From an uncultured beta proteobacterium (GTDB lineage Bacteria; Pseudomonadota; Gammaproteobacteria; Burkholderiales; SG8-39): a DNA stretch of 64,000 nucleotides. Position numbers and translations under genes: made by a program. Position 1 is the first letter of the stretch, and each line of letters starts with the position of its first letter. Shown here in pieces: positions 1 to 6,803 of this stretch. The notes beneath the pieces were generated by a model. The model was not told the origin of the DNA, did not search any database, and saw only the letters and a list, made by a program, of their open reading frames with translations. Location of the stretch: the NCBI GenBank assembly GCA_903859155.1, contig CAIOLO010000127.1, positions 1 to 64,000 on the forward strand, written 5' to 3'.

Positions 1-52
1 GCCGTATGAATCCATGGGATTTTTTAAGCTTTTCACGCGAGAGTTCATTCTC

Positions 53-68
53 TGGCACGGCCTATGCA
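53..68 (+). promoter_or_regulatory. Candidate sigma-54 (-24/-12) promoter
   Basis: TGGCACGGCCTATGCA matches the sigma-54 consensus TGGCACG-N4-TTGCA at all but one position, with the invariant GG (54-55) and GC (66-67) 12 bases apart. The predicted start is near base 79, leaving a leader of about 30 bases and a GGAGA ribosome site (100-104) before the ATG at 110. It should drive the small membrane protein just downstream. The activator site would lie upstream of base 1 and is not visible. Confidence 0.65.
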
Positions 69-109
69 AGTAATAGGGCAAGAAGCAAAGAAATCAACCG
101 GAGAACATC

Positions 110-469
110 ATGAGCACCTGCACAATGACCGCCCCCGAAATCGCTCTCGCGAATCTGGAAGCTGCGGCCGAAAAATTCAACACGGTTACTGAACACGTCA
201 CGGCAACGACGAGAACCGTGATACTGATGGCAGCCGCCCCCTTCATCGGACTCCTGTTCGTCCTTGCACTCCCGGTGATCTGCGTCGCGCTGACCGCGTA
301 CTACGGCGTCAAACTCGCCGCAGCCCGCTGGGCCACTGTCGCTCGCCACCTCAAGAACGTCGCACTCTTTCTCGCCGCCCCGTTCATCGGCCTGGCCTAC
401 ATGCTCGCCCTCCCGGTGGTCGGCCTGGGCACGATCGCCTGGTTCGGGTTCAAAGCCGCTCGGCGCTAA
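110..469 (+). CDS. Small membrane protein with an internal duplication
   Basis: A 119-residue protein of unknown function. Residues 1-35 are polar and probably helical. Two hydrophobic segments follow that are copies of one unit: AAPFIGLLFVLALPV at 42-56 and AAPFIGLAYMLALPV at 89-103, each followed by a small aromatic or basic tail. The two copies are joined by a basic linker (about 73-85), which suggests two membrane-spanning or hairpin segments that arose by tandem duplication. The ATG at 110 has a good ribosome site (GGAGA, 100-104). An alternative in-frame ATG lies at 125. It is a monocistron between a sigma-54-type promoter (53-68) and an intrinsic terminator (486-514), so its expression is probably tied to an enhancer-dependent regulon. 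I do not recognise the family. Confidence 0.75.
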   Translation: MSTCTMTAPEIALANLEAAAEKFNTVTEHVTATTRTVILMAAAPFIGLLFVLALPVICVALTAYYGVKLAAARWATVARHLKNVALFLAAPFIGLAYMLALPVVGLGTIAWFGFKAARR

Positions 470-485
470 AAGGCGCAGCCGGCAC

Positions 486-514
486 AAGCGGTCCTTCGGG
501 GCCGCTTTTCTTTT
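486..514 (+). terminator. Intrinsic terminator after the small membrane protein
   Basis: A 9-bp stem (486-494 with 499-507) closes on a TTCG tetraloop and is followed by TTTTCTTTT. It sits 17 bases after the stop codon of the gene at 110-469, in the correct orientation. Confidence 0.85.
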
Positions 515-689
515 GGGGGCGGCAACGGGAACTCGAGTCGCCGCTCGACGCGTGCACCCTTTCAATCCCCGAACGGATCAAAAAGTCCATCGAGCGACAT
601 CACGCGGTCATACGCTGGCCGGACCGCGATGGAACGAGGTCGCCCATGATGTTCTGCTCCCTCTTTCGCTACTGGTGCCGCGCGCGCAA

Positions 690-1658
690 TCAATCCATCG
701 GCGGTATGTTGGCTTTGTCAATGATCCTCGCGTAGCGTACGACGTCGGCGCGATACTTTGCGGCGAACTCCTCCGGTGTGGACTCGGCCGCATCCCCGCC
801 AAAACGGGGAAGCTGCTCGATGATGTCCGGCATGCGCAACGCGCGGATGGTTTCCGCGCTGATCTTGTTGACGATGTCGCGCGGCGTTCCCGCAGGCGCG
901 AAGATACTCACCCAGCCGACGTTGTTCACCTCGGGGAATCCGGCTTCCGCCGTGGTGGGCACTTCCGGGAAGGCCGGGCTGCGTGAAGTGCCGGACATGG
1001 CCAGCGCGCGCAGCTTCCCGGCCCTGACCAGTTGAATCACATTGGTCGGGGGCGAGAATCCCATATCCACCTCGCCAGCCAGCATTGCCGGCACTGCCTG
1101 CGCGTCGCCTTTGTAGGGCACCATCACGATGTTGATGTCAGTGGCGAAACGCAGCATCTCCCCGAGCAGGTGCGTGCCGGTACCGACGCCGGTATTGGCG
1201 TAATTGAGTTTTCCAGGCCGGGATTTCGCCAGCGCCACCAGCTCCTTCAATGTGACGGGCATGCTCGGATGCACTGCCAGGACGTGCGAGGTCGCGAGAA
1301 TCTGGCTGACCGGGAGCAAGTCCTTGAGCGGATCGAATGGAAGCTTGCGATACAGGCTGGGTGCTATTGCAAGCGCAGTGGAGGCCACCAGCAGCGTATA
1401 GCCATCGGGCGCGGCTTTCGCGACGGCACCCGCGCCGATGTTGGCGCCTCCTCCCGGGCGGTTGTCCACAATCACCTGTTGCCCCCAGGCCTCGGTGAAT
1501 TTCTGCGCAATCGCGCGCGCGGTGCTGTCTACGCCGCCTCCAGGAGGGAACGGCACGATTACGCGGACAGGCTTGACAGGATAGGACTGTGCGACCGTGC
1601 TGCCCACCATGAACGCCAACAACAATGCCGAAGCGACAAGCAGGCTGGTATGTTTCAT
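690..1658 (-). CDS. Bug-family tripartite tricarboxylate-type solute-binding protein
   Basis: A 322-residue periplasmic solute-binding protein of the Bug (TctC-like) family. A Sec signal peptide (MKHTSLLVASALLLAF...) ends near the VAQS site. The mature part has the family motifs: YPVKPVRVIVPFPPGGG at its start, VDNRPGGGANIGA, ANTGVGTGTHLLGE, and EVPTTAEAGFPEV near the C-terminus. I chose the ATG at 1658 over an in-frame start 30 bases upstream because a GGGGA ribosome site precedes it and the signal peptide then begins normally. No TctA/TctB membrane genes are nearby, which is usual for the expanded orphan Bug proteins of Burkholderiales. The ligand (probably a carboxylate) cannot be read from sequence. 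It lies 138 bases downstream of, and co-directional with, the binding-protein-like gene at 1797-2801. Confidence 0.88.
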   Translation of the reverse strand: MKHTSLLVASALLLAFMVGSTVAQSYPVKPVRVIVPFPPGGGVDSTARAIAQKFTEAWGQQVIVDNRPGGGANIGAGAVAKAAPDGYTLLVASTALAIAPSLYRKLPFDPLKDLLPVSQILATSHVLAVHPSMPVTLKELVALAKSRPGKLNYANTGVGTGTHLLGEMLRFATDINIVMVPYKGDAQAVPAMLAGEVDMGFSPPTNVIQLVRAGKLRALAMSGTSRSPAFPEVPTTAEAGFPEVNNVGWVSIFAPAGTPRDIVNKISAETIRALRMPDIIEQLPRFGGDAAESTPEEFAAKYRADVVRYARIIDKANIPPMD

Positions 1659-1796
1659 CGTCTGGTCCCCTGGAAGAAAGAAAGGCAATCCGACCCTGCC
1701 GCTCGTGTCTGCTCGATGGCGGCGGCGCGCTGCTTATTCAGCGGCGCCGAGCATCGTGTCCGGAGAATTTTGCGCCCGCGTCCGGTCGATTGCAAT

Positions 1797-2801
1797 TCAA
1801 CTGCCGCGCACCGACTCCGCCACCAGAGCATCGATGTCCGGCCGATTTCGAATAATCCCGTCTATTTCGAGTTGCTCGGCGACGAGTTCGAGTACCTGCC
1901 GATTCGCCTTAAAACCATACGGGAAGGGGTCGTCACCGAACGCACGATGCTGGGCCTCGATGTCGTATTCCGGAAGGATCGCACGCGCGCCGGGGCTGCG
2001 CCGATAGGCTTCGAACTTCGAGCGCTCGAATGCCTGCAACATGCGCATCGCGAGATCGGGGCGCTCGAGCAACAAACGCTTCTGCAGGAGCACTATGTGA
2101 TTGACGGGCGTGATGCCGATCGCGCGCCGCACCGCCGCCAGGACTTCGATCCATTGCGCGAGGGGGAACAGGCAAATGCCTGGAGCAGCAACCACTTCAA
2201 CGTCTGAGGCAGCGATCGCCGCGTCGAGCTCGCCACGCTCCAGCATTTGCCGGGCCGTGGTGCCCTCCTCGATATTGTGTATGGTAATGCCCGTCTCCGT
2301 GCTGTGATCGAATCCCATCGCATGATCGTGACGCAGGCGGGCCGGGCGGGTGTTGATCCAGGTGATTTCCCGTGGATGGATCCCGTAGAGCGTCTTGAGA
2401 ATGATCCGAAGCGCGATGCCGCCGGTCATGCTGAAGTCGGGGATCCCCAGGCGCTTGCCGCGCAGGTCAGCAAGGCTGTCGATGCCGGCCGCATCGCGCA
2501 AAAACAGGCCGCGATACAGGAACACCGGCTTCGAAGTGAACACCGGGACCGCGACCCAGCCGGCGTAGGCTGGATTGGGATGATCGCGAGTGGCGATGTA
2601 GTGGGAAATCGAAAACTCGAATATGTCGAAGTCGTTCTTCGTGAGCGCTCGCAGGAACGCGGCGCCGCTCTCGCCGGTGACCCATTCGAGGTCCACGCCC
2701 TGCGGTTTCACGCCGCCATCGACCAGCGGCGCAACGCGCGGGTTCGGATGGAAGGAGATCAGTAGCTTGGGCGTCGCGTCGTCGGTGCAGCTATCCGCCA
2801 T
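1797..2801 (-). CDS. 4,5-dihydroxyphthalate decarboxylase-like / PBP2-fold protein
   Basis: A 334-residue protein with no signal peptide. Its N-terminus (PRVAPLVDGGVKPQGVDLEW, then FDIFEFSISHYIATRD) resembles the family of 4,5-dihydroxyphthalate decarboxylase (Pht5), which has a type-2 periplasmic-binding-protein fold. Later features fit that fold: DLRGKRLGIPDFSMTGGI, where a ligand loop would lie, and a C-terminal helix-rich domain. Such proteins are often annotated either as decarboxylases or as ABC substrate-binding proteins, and sequence alone does not separate the two. The ATG has a strong AGGAG ribosome site. It is followed by a Bug receptor on the same strand, so uptake and first-step processing of an aromatic acid is a reasonable but unproven reading. 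Confidence 0.7.
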   Translation of the reverse strand: MADSCTDDATPKLLISFHPNPRVAPLVDGGVKPQGVDLEWVTGESGAAFLRALTKNDFDIFEFSISHYIATRDHPNPAYAGWVAVPVFTSKPVFLYRGLFLRDAAGIDSLADLRGKRLGIPDFSMTGGIALRIILKTLYGIHPREITWINTRPARLRHDHAMGFDHSTETGITIHNIEEGTTARQMLERGELDAAIAASDVEVVAAPGICLFPLAQWIEVLAAVRRAIGITPVNHIVLLQKRLLLERPDLAMRMLQAFERSKFEAYRRSPGARAILPEYDIEAQHRAFGDDPFPYGFKANRQVLELVAEQLEIDGIIRNRPDIDALVAESVRGS

Positions 2802-3426
2802 GGCGGCTCCTGTGGATACAGCTTACATCTGACCGGCCTTGAGATCTTAAAGGCCACCAACCGCGCCCCTTATGCGGACCCGCGACGACAAGGCATCACT
2901 GGGTCCGCGACCTGGCTGTGGAGCGACGCCTGCTTGCGGCAAAGCGCGTCGCGCGCAGCCGGACTGACTAACCGATTACATCAAGGCACGATTTGGGCAC
3001 AGTCAAGCTGAAGCAGGGAAATTCGCGAATTTCAGCCTGCTCTAGCATCAATTTGAGTACCCGACCAAAACTCGAACCATACCCCAGTTTTTCCACGCAC
3101 GGGATCACCGCTTAAGACGCCTTGAGCGCAAGGCCCCACGGTTTGATGATTACCAATTTCAAGTATAAGGATAGTCAACCCGGATGGTGGAATGAGCCAA
3201 GCAGGGGCATCCACATCCGAATCCTACCGGGGCTCCCCCAGACTTTCAGGTTCTCGGCCCCTTGCGAGTAAACTTCTTCATGGTGGTTGAGCTTTCTTCG
3301 GTTCAGGTTGAGGATGTCGAGAACCCGCATTCTGGGTCCATGGCTGCTTGAACCACCAACTCAACCCTCATCTACGGGCGGGACATCGTCCATTGGGCAC
3401 TGCACAAAGTCAATCCACCATCGGCC
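2802..3426. other. 625-base stretch without a convincing gene
   Basis: No open frame here has coding character. The only sizeable one (minus strand, 3032-3214) lacks a ribosome site and any recognisable motif. The stretch contains the 16-bp palindrome at 3018-3033. It probably holds the upstream regions of the divergent genes at 2801 (minus) and 3427 (plus). I could not pick a convincing promoter. Confidence 0.6.
3013..3040. repeat. Perfect 16-bp palindrome with flanking arms
   Basis: GAAATTCGCGAATTTC (3018-3033) is a perfect palindrome. It is flanked by GCAGG (3013-3017) and CCTGC (3036-3040), which extend the inverted repeat with a 2-base asymmetry. It could be a protein-binding site or a cruciform. 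No T-run makes it a terminator. Confidence 0.5.
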
Positions 3427-3990
3427 ATGCCTCCCCTTTTAAAACCCCTCCCACTATCCGGCATCCCCCGATATAGCCAAAAGCTCCGTGCAGCACTGGA
3501 AGAAATTGCCGGGGATGGAACTTCCGTTGAAACGCATCCGGCAAAGCTGGAAGCAATTGCCGTCGCGGTCCGGCACAACATTTGCGTTTTGCCGCCACCA
3601 TTCGACGAACCCCTGGAGCATTTCAACTGTGTCATGCACGCGTTCGGTTTAGTCAACCAAATTGACCCTCCATGCAGCCCGGTTTCCGGCCGTTTTTATG
3701 TAGACACCATTTTCTTTGCTTCATTGATTGATCAAGCCCTATTGGAACCATGCGCTGAAGCGGAAGGCGCCCTCGTCGTTTGGTCGTCGGCCGGCGCCGC
3801 CAAACACGTAGGAGTGGTCGTTTCTCCGGGGCGCGCATCGTCAAAATGGGGAATGGGCCATTTGTATGAACACGATTTGCATGAAGTTCCAACAAGCTAT
3901 GGGGACGAGCTGACCTTCTACAGTGCAATATCAACGGACGACGCCAAGAATTATTTGTCCGAGTACTGGACGCAAGGGAGGGCTGCTTGA
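3427..3990 (+). CDS. Hypothetical protein with NC...H cysteine-protease-like motifs
   Basis: A 187-residue protein that I cannot name with confidence. It has an NCVMHAFGL motif with Cys68, then KHVGVV with His127, then SKWGMGHLYEHDLHEVP and SYGDELTFY. An asparagine-cysteine motif followed by a HVGVV strand and an aromatic GH segment is the arrangement in NlpC/P60/CHAP-like and related DUF families with a papain-like fold, so a Cys-His hydrolase is possible. There is no signal peptide or membrane segment. The ATG at 3427 lacks a clear ribosome site. The gene stands alone after a long gene-poor stretch, and its coding sequence looks less GC-rich than the neighbours, which fits a mobile or accessory origin. 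Confidence 0.5.
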   Translation: MPPLLKPLPLSGIPRYSQKLRAALEEIAGDGTSVETHPAKLEAIAVAVRHNICVLPPPFDEPLEHFNCVMHAFGLVNQIDPPCSPVSGRFYVDTIFFASLIDQALLEPCAEAEGALVVWSSAGAAKHVGVVVSPGRASSKWGMGHLYEHDLHEVPTSYGDELTFYSAISTDDAKNYLSEYWTQGRAA

Positions 3991-4166
3991 CCGTTGATTG
4001 CCAAGGTCGGGCTACCAATGCTGGCTAGCGATGCATTGGCTTGACAATGCCCGGAAACGAGTGGAGGATCGTTCTACTCTCATATGCATGCGCGTGATTA
4101 GCGCTTGTGCTCAACTCATCAACGGCAGGAAGACCTGCGGCTGGTTTTAGTCTGGCAAACACCATC

Positions 4167-4634
4167 ATGAGCGCAAATTACGCCACCATTGATCAATTTG
4201 TCGTCGTGCTGGACTGGGTGATCAGTCAGCGTCCCGACTCGGCCTATTCGCGCTTCGGTATGTTCCGGATCGCCTTCGAAAACCCGGAGATTCTTGGCCA
4301 CACTTTCGGCGCCTCCGAAGCGGTGCGCCGTCTCAATCAGTTCGGCTCGATACTGGCCTCCACCGTTCGCCGCACTGACCTGGTGGCACGCGATCATTCG
4401 GTTTTCTGGGTTCTGACACCCGAATGCAATTCCGAAATCTTGGGCAACCGGATAAGGGAAATCCTGATCAAGGTCGAGGAAATCGAACTGGACGTGGTCA
4501 ATTGCACGGTAGACGCCTATGTGTTCCCACTGGCAAACGTCGACTTGTCGAATGCCCGCCTGTTGCTTGACAACCTGGCAGGCATGCCGACGGCTTACCA
4601 GTTCGACATGGCGACCGTACGCGGAATTCCGTAG
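4167..4634 (+). CDS. Degenerate GGDEF-domain protein
   Basis: A 155-residue single-domain protein with the outline of a GGDEF (diguanylate cyclase) domain: a SRFGMFRIAFENPE strand, VRRLNQFGSILASTVRRTDLVARDHSVFWVLTPE at the active-site hairpin, and a C-terminal helix-strand pair. The signature position reads DHSVF (residues 76-80) instead of GGDEF, so catalysis is very unlikely. The R-T-D before it loosely recalls the I-site RxxD, but the spacing is not canonical. A role as a c-di-GMP-sensing or protein-binding module is possible. The ATG at 4167 was preferred to a GTG at 4107 because the conserved domain begins just after it. Neither has a strong ribosome site. It converges on the MSHA pilus operon, whose last gene ends 67 bases away. 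Confidence 0.6.
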   Translation: MSANYATIDQFVVVLDWVISQRPDSAYSRFGMFRIAFENPEILGHTFGASEAVRRLNQFGSILASTVRRTDLVARDHSVFWVLTPECNSEILGNRIREILIKVEEIELDVVNCTVDAYVFPLANVDLSNARLLLDNLAGMPTAYQFDMATVRGIP

Positions 4635-4701
4635 CCCGACGAAACCGACGCGCCGCGGACAAAAACGAAGACCAGACCTCCCGCACTATCGACCCGGCGG
4701 T

Positions 4702-5910
4702 CTAGTTCTGCAGTTGACGAATGCGCTGATCGACGTAGCTGACCAGTTCAGGCGTCAAATTGCCCGCTCCCTTGGCGCGCCGAAATGATTCGAGGGCATC
4801 CTTGCCCTGCGCCTGCGCCTGTTGCGAAATCCCCAAGCCTATCCACCACTGGCCGGCACCCGGCGATAGGGCCAGTGCCGCCCGATATTCTTCGACGGCC
4901 TCCGCGTGCCTGCCCATGCGCTGCTGCAGCGCGGCGCGGAATGCCCTGAAATCCGGATTGGCTTCGGCGCCAGCACCATGTTTGTCCAGTACCGCGAGGG
5001 CACCGGCCGCATCATTGCGCTCCACCAGCAGGCGTGCGAGCAGCATGACGAACTGGATGTTCTTCGGGCTCGCGGCAATGCCTTCGCCGAGCGTCTGCAC
5101 CGCTTCGTCGTAACGCTTGGATTCAATCTGCAGCGCAACCATGGTCTGTCGCGCGGGTTCGTGCGCAGGGTCGATCTGCAACGCCTGGCGGAACGCCTCC
5201 ATGCCCTCGGCCATTCGCCCCTGGTTGACCAACCCGACAGCGCGGCGGAATTCCACTTCAGCCTTGTCCCGGGTGCTGGTCGTGTCACGCCGGTCTATCT
5301 TCATGCCGATTGCGGATCGGTGCTGTAACGGACTGGACTCGGGTCTGGGCGGCGCGGACAATGACGCACCCCGGTCCGCCGTCCCGGGGGTGTCCGATGC
5401 GGCGGAAATCACCGCCGCAGGTTTCTCGGCAGCAGGCCTGGCGGCGCGACCAACGGCCAATACCGTTTCCCTGTCCACTGCCCGCCGCGAGCGCGGCACG
5501 GCAGGAATCGGCGTGGTGATTTCCGTGGCCAAACGCAGCATGTCAATGCGTACCACCGGCGCGGCTGGCGTGGCTGCTGCGTCGGCAGCGGCCTGTTCAC
5601 CGGGCGCCGTGCCCGTTTGCGAAGACACGGGAGGTTCCGTAGCCGGCTGATCAATCACCGTCGCGGGTGCTCTGGCGATCAGGCTTACCTTGTCGGTAAC
5701 CACCGAGCGCGGCGTGAGTTGCCACATGAGCCACGCAATCCAGCACACCGTGATCAGCATCACGCCGGCCAGCACCCGCCAGAACCACTCTGACCCGATA
5801 CGCGAACGCGGGACCGGCCTGACCTCTGCCGCGATCGATCCCGCCTCGTTGCCACCCTGACCCGCGTTGCGCTTGTCCAGGTCCTGCAGCATCTGGTTGA
5901 TGATGCTCAT
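4702..5910 (-). CDS. mshN: MSHA biogenesis protein MshN (TPR protein)
   Basis: A 402-residue inner-membrane-anchored TPR protein, the last gene of the MSHA pilus operon. It opens with the MshN signature MSIINQMLQDLDKR, has one transmembrane segment at about 43-65, a Pro/Ala-rich periplasmic linker, and tetratricopeptide-like repeats over roughly the last 170 residues (for example GMEAFRQALQIDPAHEPARQ and LARLLVERNDAAGALAVL). In Vibrio MSHA systems MshN is an accessory protein thought to help secretin assembly. The start at 5910 overlaps the mshM stop as ATGA. An in-frame start 66 bases upstream is rejected because it lies inside mshM and destroys the conserved N-terminus. Confidence 0.85.
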   Translation of the reverse strand: MSIINQMLQDLDKRNAGQGGNEAGSIAAEVRPVPRSRIGSEWFWRVLAGVMLITVCWIAWLMWQLTPRSVVTDKVSLIARAPATVIDQPATEPPVSSQTGTAPGEQAAADAAATPAAPVVRIDMLRLATEITTPIPAVPRSRRAVDRETVLAVGRAARPAAEKPAAVISAASDTPGTADRGASLSAPPRPESSPLQHRSAIGMKIDRRDTTSTRDKAEVEFRRAVGLVNQGRMAEGMEAFRQALQIDPAHEPARQTMVALQIESKRYDEAVQTLGEGIAASPKNIQFVMLLARLLVERNDAAGALAVLDKHGAGAEANPDFRAFRAALQQRMGRHAEAVEEYRAALALSPGAGQWWIGLGISQQAQAQGKDALESFRRAKGAGNLTPELVSYVDQRIRQLQN

Positions 5911-6803
5911 CGTGCCAGCATCCAGCCGATGCCGGCAACGGCAACGGCAAAGCAAAGCATCGGCAGCCAGGTCCACAATGCCGACCAGCCGTGCGCCGCA
6001 GGCGTATCACCGACCGCCGCGCGCGCATGACGCCACAGCACGCGGCGGCTGCCTTCACCGTAGGCCAGCATCATGGATTTGTTCGCAAGAATATTGATGA
6101 GGCGCGGCACCCCGCCGCTCGCCTTGCGTATCGCCGCAGTGGCCCAGCGGCTGAAAACACGCTCCCCATTGTGTCCGGCGATGGCCAGCCGATGGCGCAG
6201 ATAGCTGTCGGTCTCCTCGGCGGTGAAATTACCCAGGCGATGCTGAAAGGTGATGCGCTGGCGCAGTTGCCGGATTGATTCATGCGCGAGCTTGGCGTCC
6301 AGTTCCGGCTGACCGAATAAAACCACCTGCAGCAGCTTGCGTTTTTCGGTTTCCAGGTTGGTCAGCAGGCGCAGCGTCTCCAGCGTTTCCACCGGCATAG
6401 CCTGGGCTTCATCGAGGCAGACCACGACGCGCTTGCGATCGCGCGCGAACTTGAGCAGCGCCAGGTTCAGCCCCTTGATCAGATGGTGCTGATCCATGCC
6501 CGGGTCCAGGCGCACTCCCAGTTCCTCGGCAAGTGCCATCAGCAGCGTACGCGGCTCCAGGTTCGGATTGGGGATGTAAGCCGACACCGAGGTGTCGCCC
6601 AGCGTGGCAAGAAATTTCCTGCACAGCAGTGTCTTGCCGGTTCCCACCTCGCCGACGATCTTGAGAAAACCTTCGCCGTTCTGCACCGCGACCAGCAGCG
6701 TGTTGAGCGCCTCCTGGGTACTGCGGCAGACGAAAAAGAACGCCGTGTCCGGCGTGATGCCGAAAGGTGCTTCGCGCAGGCCGAAATGCGGAAGGTAGAT
6801 CAT
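5907..6803 (-). CDS. mshM: MSHA biogenesis ATPase MshM (ExeA-like)
   Basis: A 298-residue AAA ATPase of the ExeA/GspA type. Walker A is GEVGTGKT (51-58) and Walker B is VVVCLDEAQAMP near 130-140. A winged lid region follows (IRQLRQRITFQHRLGNFTAEETDSYL), and a C-terminal hydrophobic segment (LWTWLPMLCFAVAVAGIGWML) probably anchors it in the inner membrane. ExeA-type proteins help insert the secretin through the peptidoglycan. Here it sits between the secretin gene mshL and mshN, with ATGA overlaps on both sides that indicate translational coupling. Confidence 0.88.
   Translation of the reverse strand: MIYLPHFGLREAPFGITPDTAFFFVCRSTQEALNTLLVAVQNGEGFLKIVGEVGTGKTLLCRKFLATLGDTSVSAYIPNPNLEPRTLLMALAEELGVRLDPGMDQHHLIKGLNLALLKFARDRKRVVVCLDEAQAMPVETLETLRLLTNLETEKRKLLQVVLFGQPELDAKLAHESIRQLRQRITFQHRLGNFTAEETDSYLRHRLAIAGHNGERVFSRWATAAIRKASGGVPRLINILANKSMMLAYGEGSRRVLWRHARAAVGDTPAAHGWSALWTWLPMLCFAVAVAGIGWMLAR

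Noticed and set aside
3032-3214. Possible small gene on the minus strand
   Set aside because: 60 codons without ribosome site, conservation clue or coding-like composition.
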